A stretch of DNA of 64,000 nucleotides from Bradyrhizobium icense (GTDB lineage Bacteria; Pseudomonadota; Alphaproteobacteria; Rhizobiales; Xanthobacteraceae). Made by a program: the position numbers and the translations under genes. The notes under the pieces are model-generated. The model was given only the letters and a program-made list of their open reading frames with translations. It did no database searches and had not been told where the DNA came from. The DNA lies in assembly GCF_001693385.1 (NCBI RefSeq), contig NZ_CP016428.1, positions 7,068,001 through 7,132,000 on the forward strand, given 5' to 3'. This document shows positions 53,747 through 62,694 of the stretch, in pieces. The stretch's first letter is position 1; each line of letters begins with the position of its first letter.

Positions 53747-54028
53747 CTACCCGTCTGCCAAACTGCCGGCGGCCGGCGCAATTCCGAGCTTGGCTTCCAG
53801 GACAGCAATCCGGCTCTTGAGCGCCTCGTTCTCCTCGCGCGCCAGGCGAGCCATGTCCTTGACCACGTCGAACTCCTCGCGCTTGACGACATCAAGATCG
53901 CGCAGGATGCGCTCGGCCTGATTGCGCATGACCGTGTCGACCTCGCGCTTGACGCCCTGAGCGGCGCCGGCGGCGTCGTTCATCAAACGGCCGATCTCGT
54001 CGAAAAACCGATTGCTGGTCTGGGTCAT
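53747..54028 (-). CDS. ubiquinone biosynthesis accessory factor UbiK family protein
   Basis: A 93-residue BMFP/UbiK-type protein that helps assemble the ubiquinone synthesis complex and binds membrane lipid. RFFDEIGRLMNDAAGAAQGV is the amphipathic N-terminus, MRNQAERILRDLDVVKREEF the middle, and the C-terminal coiled coil is MARLAREENEALKSRIAVLE. The length and helix pattern fit. The ATG at 54028 is chosen; 19 upstream residues do not fit the family. It is divergent from the dienelactone hydrolase gene. Confidence 0.82.
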   Translation of the reverse strand: MTQTSNRFFDEIGRLMNDAAGAAQGVKREVDTVMRNQAERILRDLDVVKREEFDVVKDMARLAREENEALKSRIAVLEAKLGIAPAAGSLADG

Positions 54029-54211
54029 CTGAAACGCTCCGGTCGCTGCAAATTGATTGTCACGACAAGACAATGGCAATCCCAAGGGAAACGTTCAAGA
54101 GCGCGGTTCAACGCCAACGTGACGGCCGTTCGCCTTGTCATGCTGCGGTTTCCTTGCAATCGTATCGAACACCCAGCCAGGCACCAGAATCACAAGCAAA
54201 AAGAAGCGCCC

Positions 54212-54946
54212 ATGATCGACCAGCAGATCGATATTGCGACCAAGGACGGCAAGATGACAACCTTCATCACCCACCCCGAGCGCGGCGGTCCCTTTCCCGT
54301 CATCATCTTTTACATGGACGCGCCGGCCATTCGCGAGGAGCTGCGCGACATGGCGCGGCGGCTCGGCACGTCGGGCTATTACGTGATGCTGCCCAACATG
54401 TACTACCGTTCCGGCGTCATGGAGCTGGGGCCGATCCCACCCGATCCGGAAGCGCCCGAGCGCAAGCGGATGTTCGGCTTCATGAACTCCATCAATATTC
54501 CCATGGTGATGGAGGACACCAAGGCCCTGCTCGCTTATGCAGAGACGCAGAGCGCAGCGAATACGAAGATCGTCGGCACGGTTGGCTACTGCATGAGTGG
54601 CCGCTACGCCGTCAACGCGGCGACGCATTTTCCGGACCGTGTGAAGGCAGCGGCTTCCATCTACGGCACCCATCTTGCGACCGACCAGGCTGACAGCCCG
54701 CATCTGGCTGCATCGAAGACCAAGGCTGAACTCTATTTCGCCTGCGCCGAGACCGACATCTACGCGCCGCAGGAGATCATCGACAAGGTGAAGCAGGCAA
54801 TGGAAGGCACGAAGAACGAGGTCGAGATCTACCCGGGCACCCATCACGGCTTCGCCTTCCCGAAGCGGCCGGTCTATCATCGCGATGCTGCCGAGCGGCA
54901 CTGGGAGCGTCTGCTGGCGCTCTATCGCCGCAACCTCACGCAATAG
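54212..54946 (+). CDS. dienelactone hydrolase family protein
   Basis: A 244-residue alpha/beta hydrolase. MIDQQIDIATKDGKMTTFIT is the family start. VIIFYMDAPAIREELRDMAR, then the nucleophile elbow GTVGYCMSGRYAVNAATHFP (Cys as in dienelactone hydrolase), Asp in FACAETDIYAPQEIIDKVKQ and His in YPGTHHGFAFPKRPVYHRDA form the triad. It may open lactones in aromatic degradation, but no such cluster is nearby. It starts 12 bases before lgt in the same direction and may be cotranscribed. Confidence 0.9.
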   Translation: MIDQQIDIATKDGKMTTFITHPERGGPFPVIIFYMDAPAIREELRDMARRLGTSGYYVMLPNMYYRSGVMELGPIPPDPEAPERKRMFGFMNSINIPMVMEDTKALLAYAETQSAANTKIVGTVGYCMSGRYAVNAATHFPDRVKAAASIYGTHLATDQADSPHLAASKTKAELYFACAETDIYAPQEIIDKVKQAMEGTKNEVEIYPGTHHGFAFPKRPVYHRDAAERHWERLLALYRRNLTQ

Positions 54947-54958
54947 ACCTTCCGCCCG

Positions 54959-55798
54959 ATGCCCGTTCTCACCATCGCTTTTCCGGTATTCGACCCGGTC
55001 GCCTTCTCGATCGGGCCTATTGCGATCCGCTGGTATGCGCTGGCTTATATTGGCGGCATCGTGCTCGGATGGATTTACGCGCGCTCGCTGCTCAAGAACG
55101 AAAGACGATGGGGCGGGCCAGCGCCGATCACGCTGGTGCAGCTCGACGACTTCATTCTATGGGTCACGATCGGCATCATCCTCGGCGGCCGCACCGGTTA
55201 CGTGCTGTTCTACAATCCCATCTTCTTCATCCAGCATCCGGCCGAGATCTTCCAATTGTGGAATGGCGGCATGTCGTTTCACGGCGGCTTCCTCGGCTGT
55301 GTCGCTGCGGTGATGCTGTTCGCCCGCCTGAACAACATCCCGATCCTGTCGCTTGGCGACATCACGACTGCGGTTGCGCCGATCGGGCTGTTCCTCGGGC
55401 GGCTGGCCAACTTCATCAATAGTGAACTCTGGGGCCGGGAGACGGATTCCAGCGTGCCCTGGGCGATGGTGTTCCCCAACGGAGGGCCGGAGCCGCGCCA
55501 CCCCAGCCAACTCTACGAGGCCGGCTTGGAGGGCATCCTGCTGTTTGCGGTGCTGGCGGTCATGGTCCGGATGGGCGCGCTGAAGCGGCCGGGCCTGATC
55601 CTCGGCAGCTTCATCGCCATCTACGCCCTTGCCCGCATTACCAGCGAATTCTTCCGCGAACCCGATCCCCAGCTCGGATTTTTGTGGGGCGGGCTGACCA
55701 TGGGTATGTTGTTGTCAGTACCAATGATCATTGCCGGGGCCATCCTGATCATGATGGCATGGCGCCGCGAGACGCAGCATATAGAGAAGTCGATTTAA
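54959..55798 (+). CDS. lgt: prolipoprotein diacylglyceryl transferase
   Basis: Transfers diacylglycerol from phosphatidylglycerol to the lipobox Cys of prolipoproteins in the inner membrane. 279 residues and seven helices. Motifs: [60 protein letters not shown] (essential His), [20 protein letters not shown] (family signature) and [20 protein letters not shown]. It heads a tight run with the methyltransferase (8 bases) and pgeF (overlap). A candidate substrate, the lipoprotein at 58837, lies nearby. Confidence 0.96.
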   Translation: MPVLTIAFPVFDPVAFSIGPIAIRWYALAYIGGIVLGWIYARSLLKNERRWGGPAPITLVQLDDFILWVTIGIILGGRTGYVLFYNPIFFIQHPAEIFQLWNGGMSFHGGFLGCVAAVMLFARLNNIPILSLGDITTAVAPIGLFLGRLANFINSELWGRETDSSVPWAMVFPNGGPEPRHPSQLYEAGLEGILLFAVLAVMVRMGALKRPGLILGSFIAIYALARITSEFFREPDPQLGFLWGGLTMGMLLSVPMIIAGAILIMMAWRRETQHIEKSI

Positions 55799-55806
55799 GG
55801 CAGGCC

Positions 55807-56934
55807 GTGACCGAATTTTCGCCGTTAGAGTCGGAGATCCACAAGCTGATCAGATCGTCAGGACCGATGCCGGTCTGGCGGTACATGGAACTGTGCCTGA
55901 TGCATCCCGAGCACGGCTACTACGTGTCGCGCGATCCATTGGGCCGCGAGGGCGATTTCACCACCGCGCCCGAGGTCAGCCAGATGTTCGGCGAACTGCT
56001 TGGTCTATGGACGGCCTCGGTGTGGAAGGCGATCGGTTCGCCGCCAATGCTGCGGCTGGTCGAACTCGGCCCGGGCCGCGGCACCATGATGGCGGACGCG
56101 CTTCGCGCGGTCCGGGTGCTGCCGCCGCTCTATCAATCGCTCCAGATCCATCTCGTCGAGATCAATCCGGTGCTGCGCGAGAAGCAGCAGGCGACGCTAT
56201 CGGGCGCGCGCAACATCACCTGGCATGACAGCATCGACGACGTGCCTGAGGGCCCCGCGGTCATTCTCGCCAACGAATATTTCGACGTGCTGCCGATCCA
56301 TCAGGTGGTCAAGCGCGAAACCGGCTGGCACGAGCGCGTCGTCAAGCTCGACGATGATGGCAAGCTGGTATTCGCCGCCGCGGACGAGCCGATGCCGCGC
56401 TTCGAAGTTCTGCTCCCGCCGCTGGTGCGCGCCGCTCCCCTCGGCGCCGTGTTCGAATGGCGGCCGGATACCGAGATGATGAAGATTGCGGCGCGGGTGC
56501 GCGACCAGGACGGCGCGGCACTGATCGTCGATTACGGCCATCTGCGCAGCGACGCCGGCGATACCTTCCAGGCGATCGCTCGCCACAGCTTCGCTGATCC
56601 CCTGAAAAATCCGGGACAGGCCGACGTCACCGCCCATGTCGATTTCCAGGCGCTGGCGCGCGCGGCGGAAGACGTCGGCGCGCGCGTTCATGGCCCGGTA
56701 ACGCAGGGCGAGTTCCTCAAGCGGCTCGGCATCGAGACCCGGGCTGTTACGTTGATGGCAAAAACCACGCCGGAAGTGTCCGCCGATATTTCCGCCGCGC
56801 TCAAGCGTCTGACCGACAGCGGCCGCGGCGGCATGGGATCGATGTTCAAGGTGCTTGCGGTTACCGAGCCCAATCTTACCTCGGTCGCAGGCCTCAACGA
56901 CGAACCGCCGGCGCCGGGAGACGAAGCAGCATGA
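55807..56934 (+). CDS. MidA/NDUFAF7-type SAM-dependent methyltransferase
   Basis: A 375-residue class I methyltransferase of the family whose eukaryotic member methylates an arginine of complex I subunit NDUFS2. SRDPLGREGDFTTAPEVSQM, LVELGPGRGTMMADALRAVR (SAM site), AVILANEYFDVLPIHQVVKR and ALIVDYGHLRSDAGDTFQAI are family hallmarks. It probably acts on respiratory complex I. It starts at a GTG (55807) behind AAGGCAGG. Its stop overlaps the pgeF ATG as ATGA. Confidence 0.9.
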   Translation: MTEFSPLESEIHKLIRSSGPMPVWRYMELCLMHPEHGYYVSRDPLGREGDFTTAPEVSQMFGELLGLWTASVWKAIGSPPMLRLVELGPGRGTMMADALRAVRVLPPLYQSLQIHLVEINPVLREKQQATLSGARNITWHDSIDDVPEGPAVILANEYFDVLPIHQVVKRETGWHERVVKLDDDGKLVFAAADEPMPRFEVLLPPLVRAAPLGAVFEWRPDTEMMKIAARVRDQDGAALIVDYGHLRSDAGDTFQAIARHSFADPLKNPGQADVTAHVDFQALARAAEDVGARVHGPVTQGEFLKRLGIETRAVTLMAKTTPEVSADISAALKRLTDSGRGGMGSMFKVLAVTEPNLTSVAGLNDEPPAPGDEAA

Positions 56935-57698
56935 CCTTCGGATCGTCGTTGCTCGCAGCCATTCCCGGGCTGCGCCACGCGTTCTTCACCCGCGCGGGCG
57001 GGGTATCGGGTGGAATTTACGAAGGCCTCAATGGCGGCCTCGGCTCCAACGACGATCCGGCCTGCGTCGCGGAAAATCGCCGCCGGATGGCGGAGCAAAT
57101 GGGCGTTGCGCCCGAGCACCTTCTCAGCGTTCACCAGATCCATTCGCCCGATGCCGTGGTGGCGAGCGGACCTTGGCAAGGCGACAAACCGCGCGCCGAC
57201 GCGCTCGTCACCCGCACGGAAGGTATTGCCATCGGCGTCACCGCCGCGGATTGCGGCCCCATCCTGTTCGCCGATCCGACCGCCCGCGTGATCGGCGCGG
57301 CACACGCCGGCTGGAAGGGCGCGCTGACCGGCGTGCTGGAATCCACCATCGACGCGATGGAGAAACTCGGCGCCGAGCGCAGTGGCATCGTCGTCGCGAT
57401 CGGCCCGCTGATCCGCCAGCACTCCTACGAAGTCGGCAGCGAATTCGTGGAGCGCTTCCTGGATGCCGACGCGGAGAATGGCATGTTCTTCATCCCCTCG
57501 GTTCGATCAGGACATTCGATGTTCGATCTCGCCGGCTTCATCCGCATGCGGCTGGAGAATGCCGGGATCCTGATGATCGACGATCTCGGCGTCGACACCT
57601 ATTCCGACAAGCGTTTTTATAGCTACCGCCGCTCGGTGCACCGGAAGGAGCCGGACTACGGCCGTCATGTTCATGCGATTGCGTTGGCGAGCGAGTAA
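56931..57698 (+). CDS. pgeF: peptidoglycan editing factor PgeF (YfiH/DUF152)
   Basis: A 255-residue multicopper-like enzyme that removes wrongly made UDP-MurNAc-Ser or similar precursors. AFFTRAGGVSGGIYEGLNGG, HLLSVHQIHSPDAVVASGPW, GVTAADCGPILFADPTARVI and GAAHAGWKGALTGVLESTID contain the zinc/copper ligands (His, Cys, His). FYSYRRSVHRKEPDYGRHVH is the end. Third gene in the lgt operon, coupled by ATGA to the methyltransferase. Confidence 0.92.
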   Translation: MTFGSSLLAAIPGLRHAFFTRAGGVSGGIYEGLNGGLGSNDDPACVAENRRRMAEQMGVAPEHLLSVHQIHSPDAVVASGPWQGDKPRADALVTRTEGIAIGVTAADCGPILFADPTARVIGAAHAGWKGALTGVLESTIDAMEKLGAERSGIVVAIGPLIRQHSYEVGSEFVERFLDADAENGMFFIPSVRSGHSMFDLAGFIRMRLENAGILMIDDLGVDTYSDKRFYSYRRSVHRKEPDYGRHVHAIALASE

Positions 57699-57701
57699 TT
57701 C

Positions 57702-58703
57702 CTACTTCACCCGCAGTACCACCTTTCCCCGCGCCCGGCCGGCTTCCAGGTAGGTGAGCGCCGCCGGCAACTGCTCGAAGGCAAATTCGCGATCGATCAC
57801 CGGCTTGATCGCGCCGCGATCGACGAGCTCGGCGATCTCGCGCAACTGATCGCCACTCGGCTCGGTGAAAAACCAGCAATAACTCGCACCGGCCTCGGCG
57901 CTCGCGGCATAGACCTTGCGGCTCATGAACCAGACCGCCGCACGGACCAGCCAGCCGGCGCCCTCGCGCCGGGCGAAATCGCGATCGGGTGGCCCGCTCA
58001 AGGAAATCACGGCGCCGCCCCGCTTCACGATCTTGAAGGCATCGACCGTGAATGCACCGCCGAGCGTGTCGTAGACGATGTCGTAACCGCCGCCCGCTTC
58101 GAGATAGTTCTCGCGGTCATAGGCGATCACCCTGTCGGCGCCTAGCGACTTGACGAAATCGACGTTCTTCGAACTCGTGGTCGTGGTGACGTGAAGGCCG
58201 AGATGCCTGGCATACTGGATCGCGAACGTGCCGATCCCGCCGGCGCCGGCGTGGATCAGAATGCGCTGGCCGGCGCGCGCCTTGACGCGTGCAAATCCCT
58301 GCAGGGTCGTTAATCCCACCAGCGGCAGCGCCGCGGCTTCCGTATACGAGATGGCGGCCGGCTTGGGCGCCACCAATTTCTCCGGCAGCGCGATCTTTTC
58401 GGCGAACGTGCCGATGGTCTCGCGCGAGGCACGCACGTAGACCGCATCGCCCGGTTTGAACCTGATAGCGCGCGCACCCGTGGACAGCACGATACCGCTG
58501 GCATCGAAGCCGAACGGGCGTGGGAGTCGGTATTTCGAGACGCGCTTCAGGTCGCCATGCACGATCTTGAAGTCGATCGGATTGAGGCTGGCGGCATGGA
58601 TTTCGATCAGGACGTCCTCGAGACCCGGGGCCGGATCGGCGATTTCGGCAAGGCGGACATGGTCGGCGGTCGCGCCATAGCCGTCGAGAACAAAGGCTCG
58701 CAT
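57702..58703 (-). CDS. zinc-independent MDR-family NADP oxidoreductase
   Basis: A 333-residue medium-chain dehydrogenase/reductase of the quinone-oxidoreductase or enoyl-reductase type. MRAFVLDGYGATADHVRLAE, VLIEIHAASLNPIDFKIVHG, FGFDASGIVLSTGARAIRFK, ILIHAGAGGIGTFAIQYARH (Rossmann) and GKVVLRVK at the end. It has no structural-zinc cysteine cluster. It may reduce quinones or unsaturated ketones. The start at 58703 gives the conserved opening. It is convergent with pgeF and divergent from the lipoprotein gene. Confidence 0.9.
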   Translation of the reverse strand: MRAFVLDGYGATADHVRLAEIADPAPGLEDVLIEIHAASLNPIDFKIVHGDLKRVSKYRLPRPFGFDASGIVLSTGARAIRFKPGDAVYVRASRETIGTFAEKIALPEKLVAPKPAAISYTEAAALPLVGLTTLQGFARVKARAGQRILIHAGAGGIGTFAIQYARHLGLHVTTTTSSKNVDFVKSLGADRVIAYDRENYLEAGGGYDIVYDTLGGAFTVDAFKIVKRGGAVISLSGPPDRDFARREGAGWLVRAAVWFMSRKVYAASAEAGASYCWFFTEPSGDQLREIAELVDRGAIKPVIDREFAFEQLPAALTYLEAGRARGKVVLRVK

Positions 58704-58836
58704 TGAGCGTCCTGTGGCGTTGAAGAATTCTGGCAACAACAAGGAGAAACGGGCCGAGCCGGACGCGATCTTTTTGGCGAGCCTATCCACCGGCTGCCCT
58801 AGACCTTAACACATTTTAACGATATCGCAGGGAGCA

Positions 58837-59457
58837 ATGAGGAACACCTTGATTGCTTCGTGCCTGCGAGCTCCGCGCGCCATGATCGCCGCGGTGCTGC
58901 TTGTCGTTTCTTGCGCGCTCGGTGGCTGTGCCGGTGGCGGCGCGGCCAGCGGCTCGTATGCGATGGCACCGAGCGCAGGCGGCGGTCCCACCGTGGCGTT
59001 CGAATCGATCGACGGTCCGCCGCCGCAGGTGTTCGACCGGATGGTCAGCGTGCTCGACAGCGAATCGAAGCTCCGAAACCTGTCGATCGTCTCGCGCGAG
59101 GGCGGAGCATCCTACCGCGTACGCAGCTATCTGTCGGCGCAGGTGGTTCGCGGCAAGACCGTGATTGCCTGGGTCTGGGACGTCTATGACAACAACCAGC
59201 AGCGCGCGCTGCGGCTTTCCGGCGAAGAACCCGCCGGCAAGGCTGGCCGCGACGCCTGGGCGGCGGCCGACGACCTCGTGTTGCGGAAAATCGCGCAGGC
59301 CGGCCTCAGCGGTCTGTCCGGCATGGTCAACGGAAGTCCGGATGCAGCGCCTGCGCCGGCCCCGGAGCGCCGCGGTCCCGCCGTCGCGAGTGCGGAAGAA
59401 ACAGTACCCGCCCAGGATGCGGCCGGCGTCACGACGCTCAGTTTCAGCGCCCAATAA
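58837..59457 (+). CDS. putative lipoprotein of unknown function
   Basis: A 206-residue protein with a signal peptide and a lipobox ALGGC ending at Cys31, so an Lgt substrate. VAFESIDGPPPQVFDRMVSV, ESKLRNLSIVSREGGASYRV and RSYLSAQVVRGKTVIAWVWD form the folded part; the rest is Ala/Pro-rich. It is conserved next to prs in bradyrhizobia, as far as I recall. It probably sits in the inner or outer membrane; function unknown. Confidence 0.78.
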   Translation: MRNTLIASCLRAPRAMIAAVLLVVSCALGGCAGGGAASGSYAMAPSAGGGPTVAFESIDGPPPQVFDRMVSVLDSESKLRNLSIVSREGGASYRVRSYLSAQVVRGKTVIAWVWDVYDNNQQRALRLSGEEPAGKAGRDAWAAADDLVLRKIAQAGLSGLSGMVNGSPDAAPAPAPERRGPAVASAEETVPAQDAAGVTTLSFSAQ

Positions 59458-59628
59458 ACAGCCCTGTTAAAGTCCCGTATCGGCCGATTTTTGACCGGGA
59501 AAACGACATCAACGGGTTGCCAGCCGAGCCACCCGCCTGATATCTCCTCGCTCACAAAACGCGCCGGTTCCCGAGGACTTCTCGATATGCTGAACGTCGT
59601 ATCCAGCAAGGCGCGAGGAGAAGCGTTG

Positions 59629-60582
59629 ATGGCGGCCAAGAACGGCTCGATCAAGCTGGTCGCTGGCAATTCCAACCCCGCGCTGGCCCAGGAAATCGCG
59701 AACTGGCTGCATCTGCCGCTGACCAAGGCGGTGGTCCGGCGCTTTGCGGACATGGAAATCTTCGTCGAAATCCAGGAAAACGTCCGCGGTTCGGACGTCT
59801 ACATCATCCAGTCGACGTCGTTTCCGGCCAACGACCACCTGATGGAACTTCTGATCATCACCGACGCGCTGCGCCGGGCTTCCGCGCGCCGCATCACCGC
59901 CGTCATCCCCTATTTCGGCTACGCCCGCCAGGACCGCAAGGTCGGCTCGCGCGCACCGATTTCCGCCAAGCTGGTCGCCAACCTGATTACGCACGCCGGC
60001 GTCGACCGCGTCATGACGCTCGATCTTCACGCCGCCCAGATCCAGGGCTTCTTCGATATTCCGGTCGACAATCTCTTCGCCTCGCCGGTGATGGTGCGGG
60101 ACATCAAGGAGCGCTTCGACCTCGGCAATGTGATGGTGGTGTCGCCCGACGTCGGCGGCGTGGTGCGAGCCCGTGGATTGGCCAAGCGCATCAACACGCC
60201 GCTCGCCATCATCGACAAGCGCCGCGAGCGCGCCGGTGAATCCGAGGTTATGAACGTGATCGGCGACTGCGCCGGCTACACCTGCATCCTGATCGACGAC
60301 ATCGTCGATTCCGGCGGCACGCTGGTGAACGCGGCCGACGCCCTGATCGCCAACGGCGCCAAGGAAGTCTACGCCTATATCAGCCACGGCGTGCTCTCGG
60401 GCGGCGCAGCCGCGCGCATCGCCTCGTCGAAAATGAAAGAGCTCGTGATCACCGACTCGATCCTGCCGACGGAGGCGGTCAACAAGGCCGCCAACATCCG
60501 CACGCTGTCGATCGCGCCCCTGATCGCGGAGGCGATCAGCCGCACCGCCTCGGAAGAATCGGTGTCGAGCCTGTTCGACTAA
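59629..60582 (+). CDS. prs: ribose-phosphate pyrophosphokinase
   Basis: Makes PRPP from ribose-5-phosphate and ATP for nucleotide, histidine and NAD synthesis. 317 residues. [100 protein letters not shown] and the PRPP loop [20 protein letters not shown] are all present. The ATG at 59629 follows AGGAG at 8 bases; an ATG 14 codons upstream is possible but would be longer than usual. Confidence 0.97.
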   Translation: MAAKNGSIKLVAGNSNPALAQEIANWLHLPLTKAVVRRFADMEIFVEIQENVRGSDVYIIQSTSFPANDHLMELLIITDALRRASARRITAVIPYFGYARQDRKVGSRAPISAKLVANLITHAGVDRVMTLDLHAAQIQGFFDIPVDNLFASPVMVRDIKERFDLGNVMVVSPDVGGVVRARGLAKRINTPLAIIDKRRERAGESEVMNVIGDCAGYTCILIDDIVDSGGTLVNAADALIANGAKEVYAYISHGVLSGGAAARIASSKMKELVITDSILPTEAVNKAANIRTLSIAPLIAEAISRTASEESVSSLFD

Positions 60583-60592
60583 GATGTAGCTT

Positions 60593-60681
60593 GTAGGGTG
60601 GGCAAAGCGCAGCATGCCCACCATTTGATAGCGCTGGGATAGATGGTGGGCACGGCGCAAGAGCGCCTTTGCCCACCCTAC
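60593..60681. repeat. TAGGGTGGGCAAAG palindromic repeat, copy 2
   Basis: GTAGGGTGGGCAAAGCGCAG at the left, CGCCTTTGCCCACCCTAC at the right, GATGGTGGGCACGGCGC inside. It fills the convergent gap between prs and the SDR pseudogene and may end both transcripts. Confidence 0.85.
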
Positions 60682-60688
60682 CGCTCCC

Positions 60689-61504
60689 TCATTCAAATCC
60701 CGGTCGCGGCACCAGATTCATCAGCATATTGGCGTAGCCGCCATCGACCATGATCTCCTCGCCGTTGACATAGGACGCGCGGTCGCTGGCGAGAAACAGG
60801 ATCGCGTCGGCCATGTCCTGCGGCATGCCGACCCGCCGCAACGGTACGACTGCGGCGCGGCGTTCGGTGACGCCGGGCGTATCGTAGAACGCCTGACTCA
60901 TCGGCGTGATCACCATGCCGGGGCTGACGACATTGCTGCGGATGCCGTGCGGCCCCCATTCATTGGCGAGCTGCCGCGACAGCATGATCACGCCGGCCTT
61001 GCTGACGCTGTAGGCGCCGCTCTGCCCCTGCGCGTTGCTGCCGGCGATCGAGGCGACGTGAACCAGGCTGCCGCGGCCGAGCGAACGCATCTGCCGGCCG
61101 AACACCTGCGCGCAGAGGAAGTAGCCGGTCAGGTTGACGGACAAAACGGCGTTCCATTCGGCAAGCAACAAGGTGTCGAGCGCCCCGGGACGCAGCACGG
61201 CCGCGGTGTTGACCAGCACTTCGTACTGCCCCAGCGATTTCTCGATCTTCGCGGCCGCGGCGGTGACGCTCTCGACGTCAGTCGTATCGCAGCGCGCGAT
61301 GACATGCTGAGCGCCGAGCTTGCCGAGCTAGGCGTTCGTTATCTCAAGGCCACGTTCATCGAGATCGATCGCGGCCACGCGAGCGCCGGCCTGGGCAAAA
61401 CTGAGGGCAACGGCGCGGCCGATTCCGCCTCCCCCGCCCGTCACCACGCAGACGCGGCCTGACAGGCCGAGCCAATCGGAAGATTCTCTTTCGGCTGTGA
61501 CCAT
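60689..61504 (-). pseudogene. SDR-family oxidoreductase broken by one in-frame amber codon
   Basis: A short-chain dehydrogenase reading frame of 271 codons from an ATG at 61504 (GGAG 6 bases upstream). VCVVTGGGGGIGRAVALSFA is the cofactor motif; NTAAVLRPGALDTLLLAEWN, SIAGSNAQGQSGAYSVSKAG (Ser-Tyr-Lys triad) and VNGEEIMVDGGYANMLMNL complete it. Codon 59 is TAG (61328-61330) in otherwise unbroken frame; a GAG or similar codon is the likely original. Unless it is read through, the product is a 58-residue stub. The substrate of the intact enzyme is unknown. Confidence 0.85.
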
Positions 61505-61529
61505 CGATGACTCCAATCCTGCATCCATT

Positions 61530-61612
61530 CGTCATTGCGAGGAGGTAGCGACGAAGCAATCCATTCTTCTTTTCGTGACGAGATGGATTGCTTCGCTTCG
61601 CTCGCAATGACG
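61530..61612. repeat. CGTCATTGCGAG palindromic repeat, full copy
   Basis: CGTCATTGCGAGGAGGTAGC at the left and TTCGCTCGCAATGACG at the right, with AGCAATCCATTC and GATGGATTGCTTCG inside. It lies 8 bases after the ribH stop and 25 bases before the SDR start codon. Confidence 0.85.
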
Positions 61613-61619
61613 GGACTTG

Positions 61620-62198
61620 CTACCCCACGATCCCCGCCGCCACCTGGCCGCGCAGCCGCTCCAGGCTGTGCAGCGTGTTGGCGCAGGCTTCGGCTACCTC
61701 GATGCCCTTGATGACAAAATGCTTGCGGAAGAATTCGTGGTGCACGGCGCTGTCGTGGAATTGCTGTGGCGTCAGCACCGCGGAGAATACCGGCACCTCG
61801 GTCCTGAGCTGCACGTCCATCAGCGCCTTGATCACGGTGTCGGCGACGAATTCGTGGCGATAGATGCCGCCGTCGACCACGAGCCCTGCCGCCACGATTG
61901 CGGTGTAGCGCCGCGTCTTGGCGAGCAGTTGCGCGTGCAACGGAATCTCGAACGAGCCCGGCACCTCGAACAGATCGACCTGCGCGCGCGTGATATGGCG
62001 CGCCTCGATCTCTTCGAGGAAGGCAATGCGGCATTCCTCGACCACGTCGCGGTGCCACGACGACTGCACGAAGGCGATGCGCTGCGGCTTGACGAAACGC
62101 GGATGCACCGGCGCCGGCGGACGCTCGGGCACGTCAGGAACGTGATGGGCTTCGGCTGCTTGGGATTGGACTTCAGGCTCTTGCAACATCTGATTCAT
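61620..62198 (-). CDS. ribH: 6,7-dimethyl-8-ribityllumazine synthase, RibH2 type
   Basis: The penultimate step of riboflavin synthesis. 192 residues, ~30 longer than the Brucella RibH2 owing to a Pro/Glu/His-rich N-terminus. RIAFVQSSWHRDVVEECRIA, VDLFEVPGSFEIPLHAQLLA, VAAGLVVDGGIYRHEFVADT and PVFSAVLTPQQFHDSAVHHE match the type II (decameric) lumazine synthases of Rhizobiales. The catalytic His lies in the VDGGIYRHEF region. GAGGAAA precedes the ATG at 62198. It stands alone under an FMN riboswitch, away from other rib genes. Confidence 0.94.
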   Translation of the reverse strand: MNQMLQEPEVQSQAAEAHHVPDVPERPPAPVHPRFVKPQRIAFVQSSWHRDVVEECRIAFLEEIEARHITRAQVDLFEVPGSFEIPLHAQLLAKTRRYTAIVAAGLVVDGGIYRHEFVADTVIKALMDVQLRTEVPVFSAVLTPQQFHDSAVHHEFFRKHFVIKGIEVAEACANTLHSLERLRGQVAAGIVG

Positions 62199-62278
62199 GG
62201 CTTTCCTCTTTCAGGACCAGAATCAGGGCATACGGAACGACGCCAGCCCACGCGCAAAGGTGCGAGGCCGCCGCAAAC

Positions 62279-62426
62279 CGTTCTCTTTCATCCGGACTGT
62301 AACCGTCGGCTTCGGAATCGCACCGAATCTGCTGACCCTCCTGCTCAAGCGAGAAGAAGGCGCTCGCGGGCTTGGGCTACGTCACCCTTACCGCCGGTGG
62401 GGATTTTCACCCCGCCCTGAGAACAT
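62279..62426 (-). ncRNA. FMN riboswitch (RFN element)
   Basis: On the minus strand, reading 5' to 3': TTCTCAGGGCGGGGTGAAA, then ATCCCCACCGGCGGTAAG, AGCCCGCGAGCG, GTCAGCAGATTCGGTG, GATTCCGAAGCCGACGGTTA, CAGTCCGGATGAAAGAGAAC. All six paired elements of the RFN fold are present. It ends ~80 bases before the ribH ATG. No T-run lies between, so control of translation is more likely than termination. Confidence 0.96.
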
Positions 62427-62694
62427 CGGCCGCCCGGAATGGACGACCTGCCTTCAGGATATGACCAACTTTGGGGCGGCAGCAAGCGTCTTTGGCATGG
62501 GGAAACGGCATGTCCCCATGCCGCCGAAACAGGGGTGCAGCACGCCAGCGAACAGGCGTTAACGCGCGATTTGCGAACGGTCTGGGAGGTAGCGATGCAG
62601 GGGCGAAACATTCACGAATCCTTAAAGCCGGCGTCCTAGAGGTGTCTATCGTGCCCAACTCCAGATCGCCCGGCCGAACGCACATGGAACAAGC

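Noticed and set aside
60689..61219. A separate 176-residue SDR gene
   Set aside because: It lacks the cofactor-binding motif, has no ribosome binding site at its ATG and is in frame with the preceding 58 codons across a single TAG; treated as one broken gene.
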